From an archaeon (GTDB taxonomy: Archaea > Asgardarchaeota > Hermodarchaeia > Hermodarchaeales > Hermodarchaeaceae): a DNA stretch of 6,817 nt. The DNA is taken from the NCBI GenBank assembly GCA_016550485.1, contig JABXGV010000096.1, positions 1 to 6,817 on the forward strand. The letters run 5' to 3'. The translations under genes and the position numbers were made by a program. The notes under the pieces were generated by a model. The model was not told the DNA's origin and did not search any database. It was given only the letters and a program-made list of their open reading frames with translations. Positions 6,388-6,817 of this stretch are shown here, piece by piece; position 1 is the stretch's first letter; each line of letters begins with the position of its first letter.

Positions 6388-6817
6388 TCATACATTCGGT
6401 GAACTAACTAGATTAGCTCTGATGTTCTCAGGGTCAACCTCTCGTCGAAGTATCACGAGTTCGTTTTCCGATGGCTCAGGCGTTGTTGCTGGGTGTTTAG
6501 GAATTCTGAAGGTAAAGCCTGTTTGTGATTTTATAGTATCTATCCTGATTCCTGGGTGTATCGATTCCAGATGTATGCGCTTAGTGGCTCTGTTAAACTT
6601 GAAAACACAGAGATCTGTAACAATTACGTCTGGACCTCCATGTCTGGATCCCTCAGAGTGAGGAACCCACCCTGGGCTTGTAGTAAATGGTAATTGCTCT
6701 ACAAGACAGCGCTGGCTATGACGCGGTCTCCAAGAAATAACACGTCTGAAACTTCGAATCATCAATGGACCCCCAGCCCCTCCTGGCAAACGGACCTTTG
6801 GGCGAGAAAAATCATTC
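6388..6817 (-). CDS. Class I CoA-transferase, beta subunit (glutaconate/IpdB-like), 5' partial
   Basis: The frame is open from the right edge to the TGA at 6388-6390, giving 142 C-terminal residues; the family is usually about 250, so roughly the first 110 are outside. The TTG at 6789 is internal, because the frame continues upstream as NDFSRPKVRLPGGAGGPLMI, a conserved block of the family. Other marks are the Gly-rich GGAGG motif (the loop corresponding to the class I GxGG oxyanion element), TSPGWVPHSEGSRHGGPDVI, VTDLCVFKF, IHPGIRIDTI and a PSENELVILRREVDPE tail. Such proteins pair with an alpha subunit to move CoA between carboxylic acids; relatives include glutaconate CoA-transferase GctB and the IpdB ring-opening protein of steroid breakdown. 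The active-site Glu region is beyond the edge, so catalytic competence cannot be judged. An alpha subunit gene is expected upstream, to the right. The stop lies 47 bases before the rpoH TATA candidate. Confidence 0.87.
   Translation of the reverse strand, partial: NDFSRPKVRLPGGAGGPLMIRSFRRVISWRPRHSQRCLVEQLPFTTSPGWVPHSEGSRHGGPDVIVTDLCVFKFNRATKRIHLESIHPGIRIDTIKSQTGFTFRIPKHPATTPEPSENELVILRREVDPENIRANLVSSPNV

Noticed and set aside
6377..6661. Plus-strand open frame of 94 codons near the right end
   Set aside because: It is antisense to the conserved CoA-transferase C-terminus.
6787..6789. TTG at 6789 as start of the CoA-transferase
   Set aside because: The frame continues upstream with conserved family residues (DFSRPKVR), so the TTG is an internal leucine.

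Overview
The window carries prokaryotic gene packing: short gaps, co-directional genes and Shine-Dalgarno sequences before the starts. The host is an archaeon, because the minus-strand gene at 5716-6270 encodes RNA polymerase subunit Rpo5/RpoH, a protein bacteria lack. That protein is not the usual short archaeal form. A domain of about 116 residues precedes the conserved C-terminal domain, giving the layout of eukaryotic Rpb5. A eukaryote-like polymerase subunit, moderate base composition and a mixed archaeal/bacterial gene set make an Asgard-type lineage my best guess, but this is inference and not proven by the window.

Layout. From the left edge to about 5.7 kb, five genes run on the + strand with gaps of about 34 to 67 bases: two tandem MuiA-family (DUF4140/DUF4139) paralogues, the first cut by the window edge; a 189-residue protein that I tentatively read as a Tubby/LURP-one/scramblase-like barrel; a metallo-beta-lactamase hydrolase with RNase Z signature loops but no room for the RNase Z exosite; and a PfkB sugar kinase of the fructokinase (ScrK) type. 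From 5716 to the right edge, two genes lie on the - strand: the long rpoH/rpo5, which meets the kinase gene tail to tail, and the C-terminal part of a class I CoA-transferase beta subunit that runs off the right edge. A TATA-like element and an SD precede rpoH, and a short T run follows its stop codon.

How the genes relate. The two MuiA copies and the barrel-like protein form the closest-spaced group and may act together, perhaps at the envelope, but MuiA function is poorly known. The hydrolase, kinase, polymerase subunit and CoA-transferase share no obvious pathway. The main point of interest is the eukaryote-like Rpb5 architecture, encoded away from the large polymerase subunit genes that usually follow rpoH in archaea. 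No RNA genes, insertion sequences or CRISPR arrays were seen, and no gene-free stretch exceeds about 120 bases.
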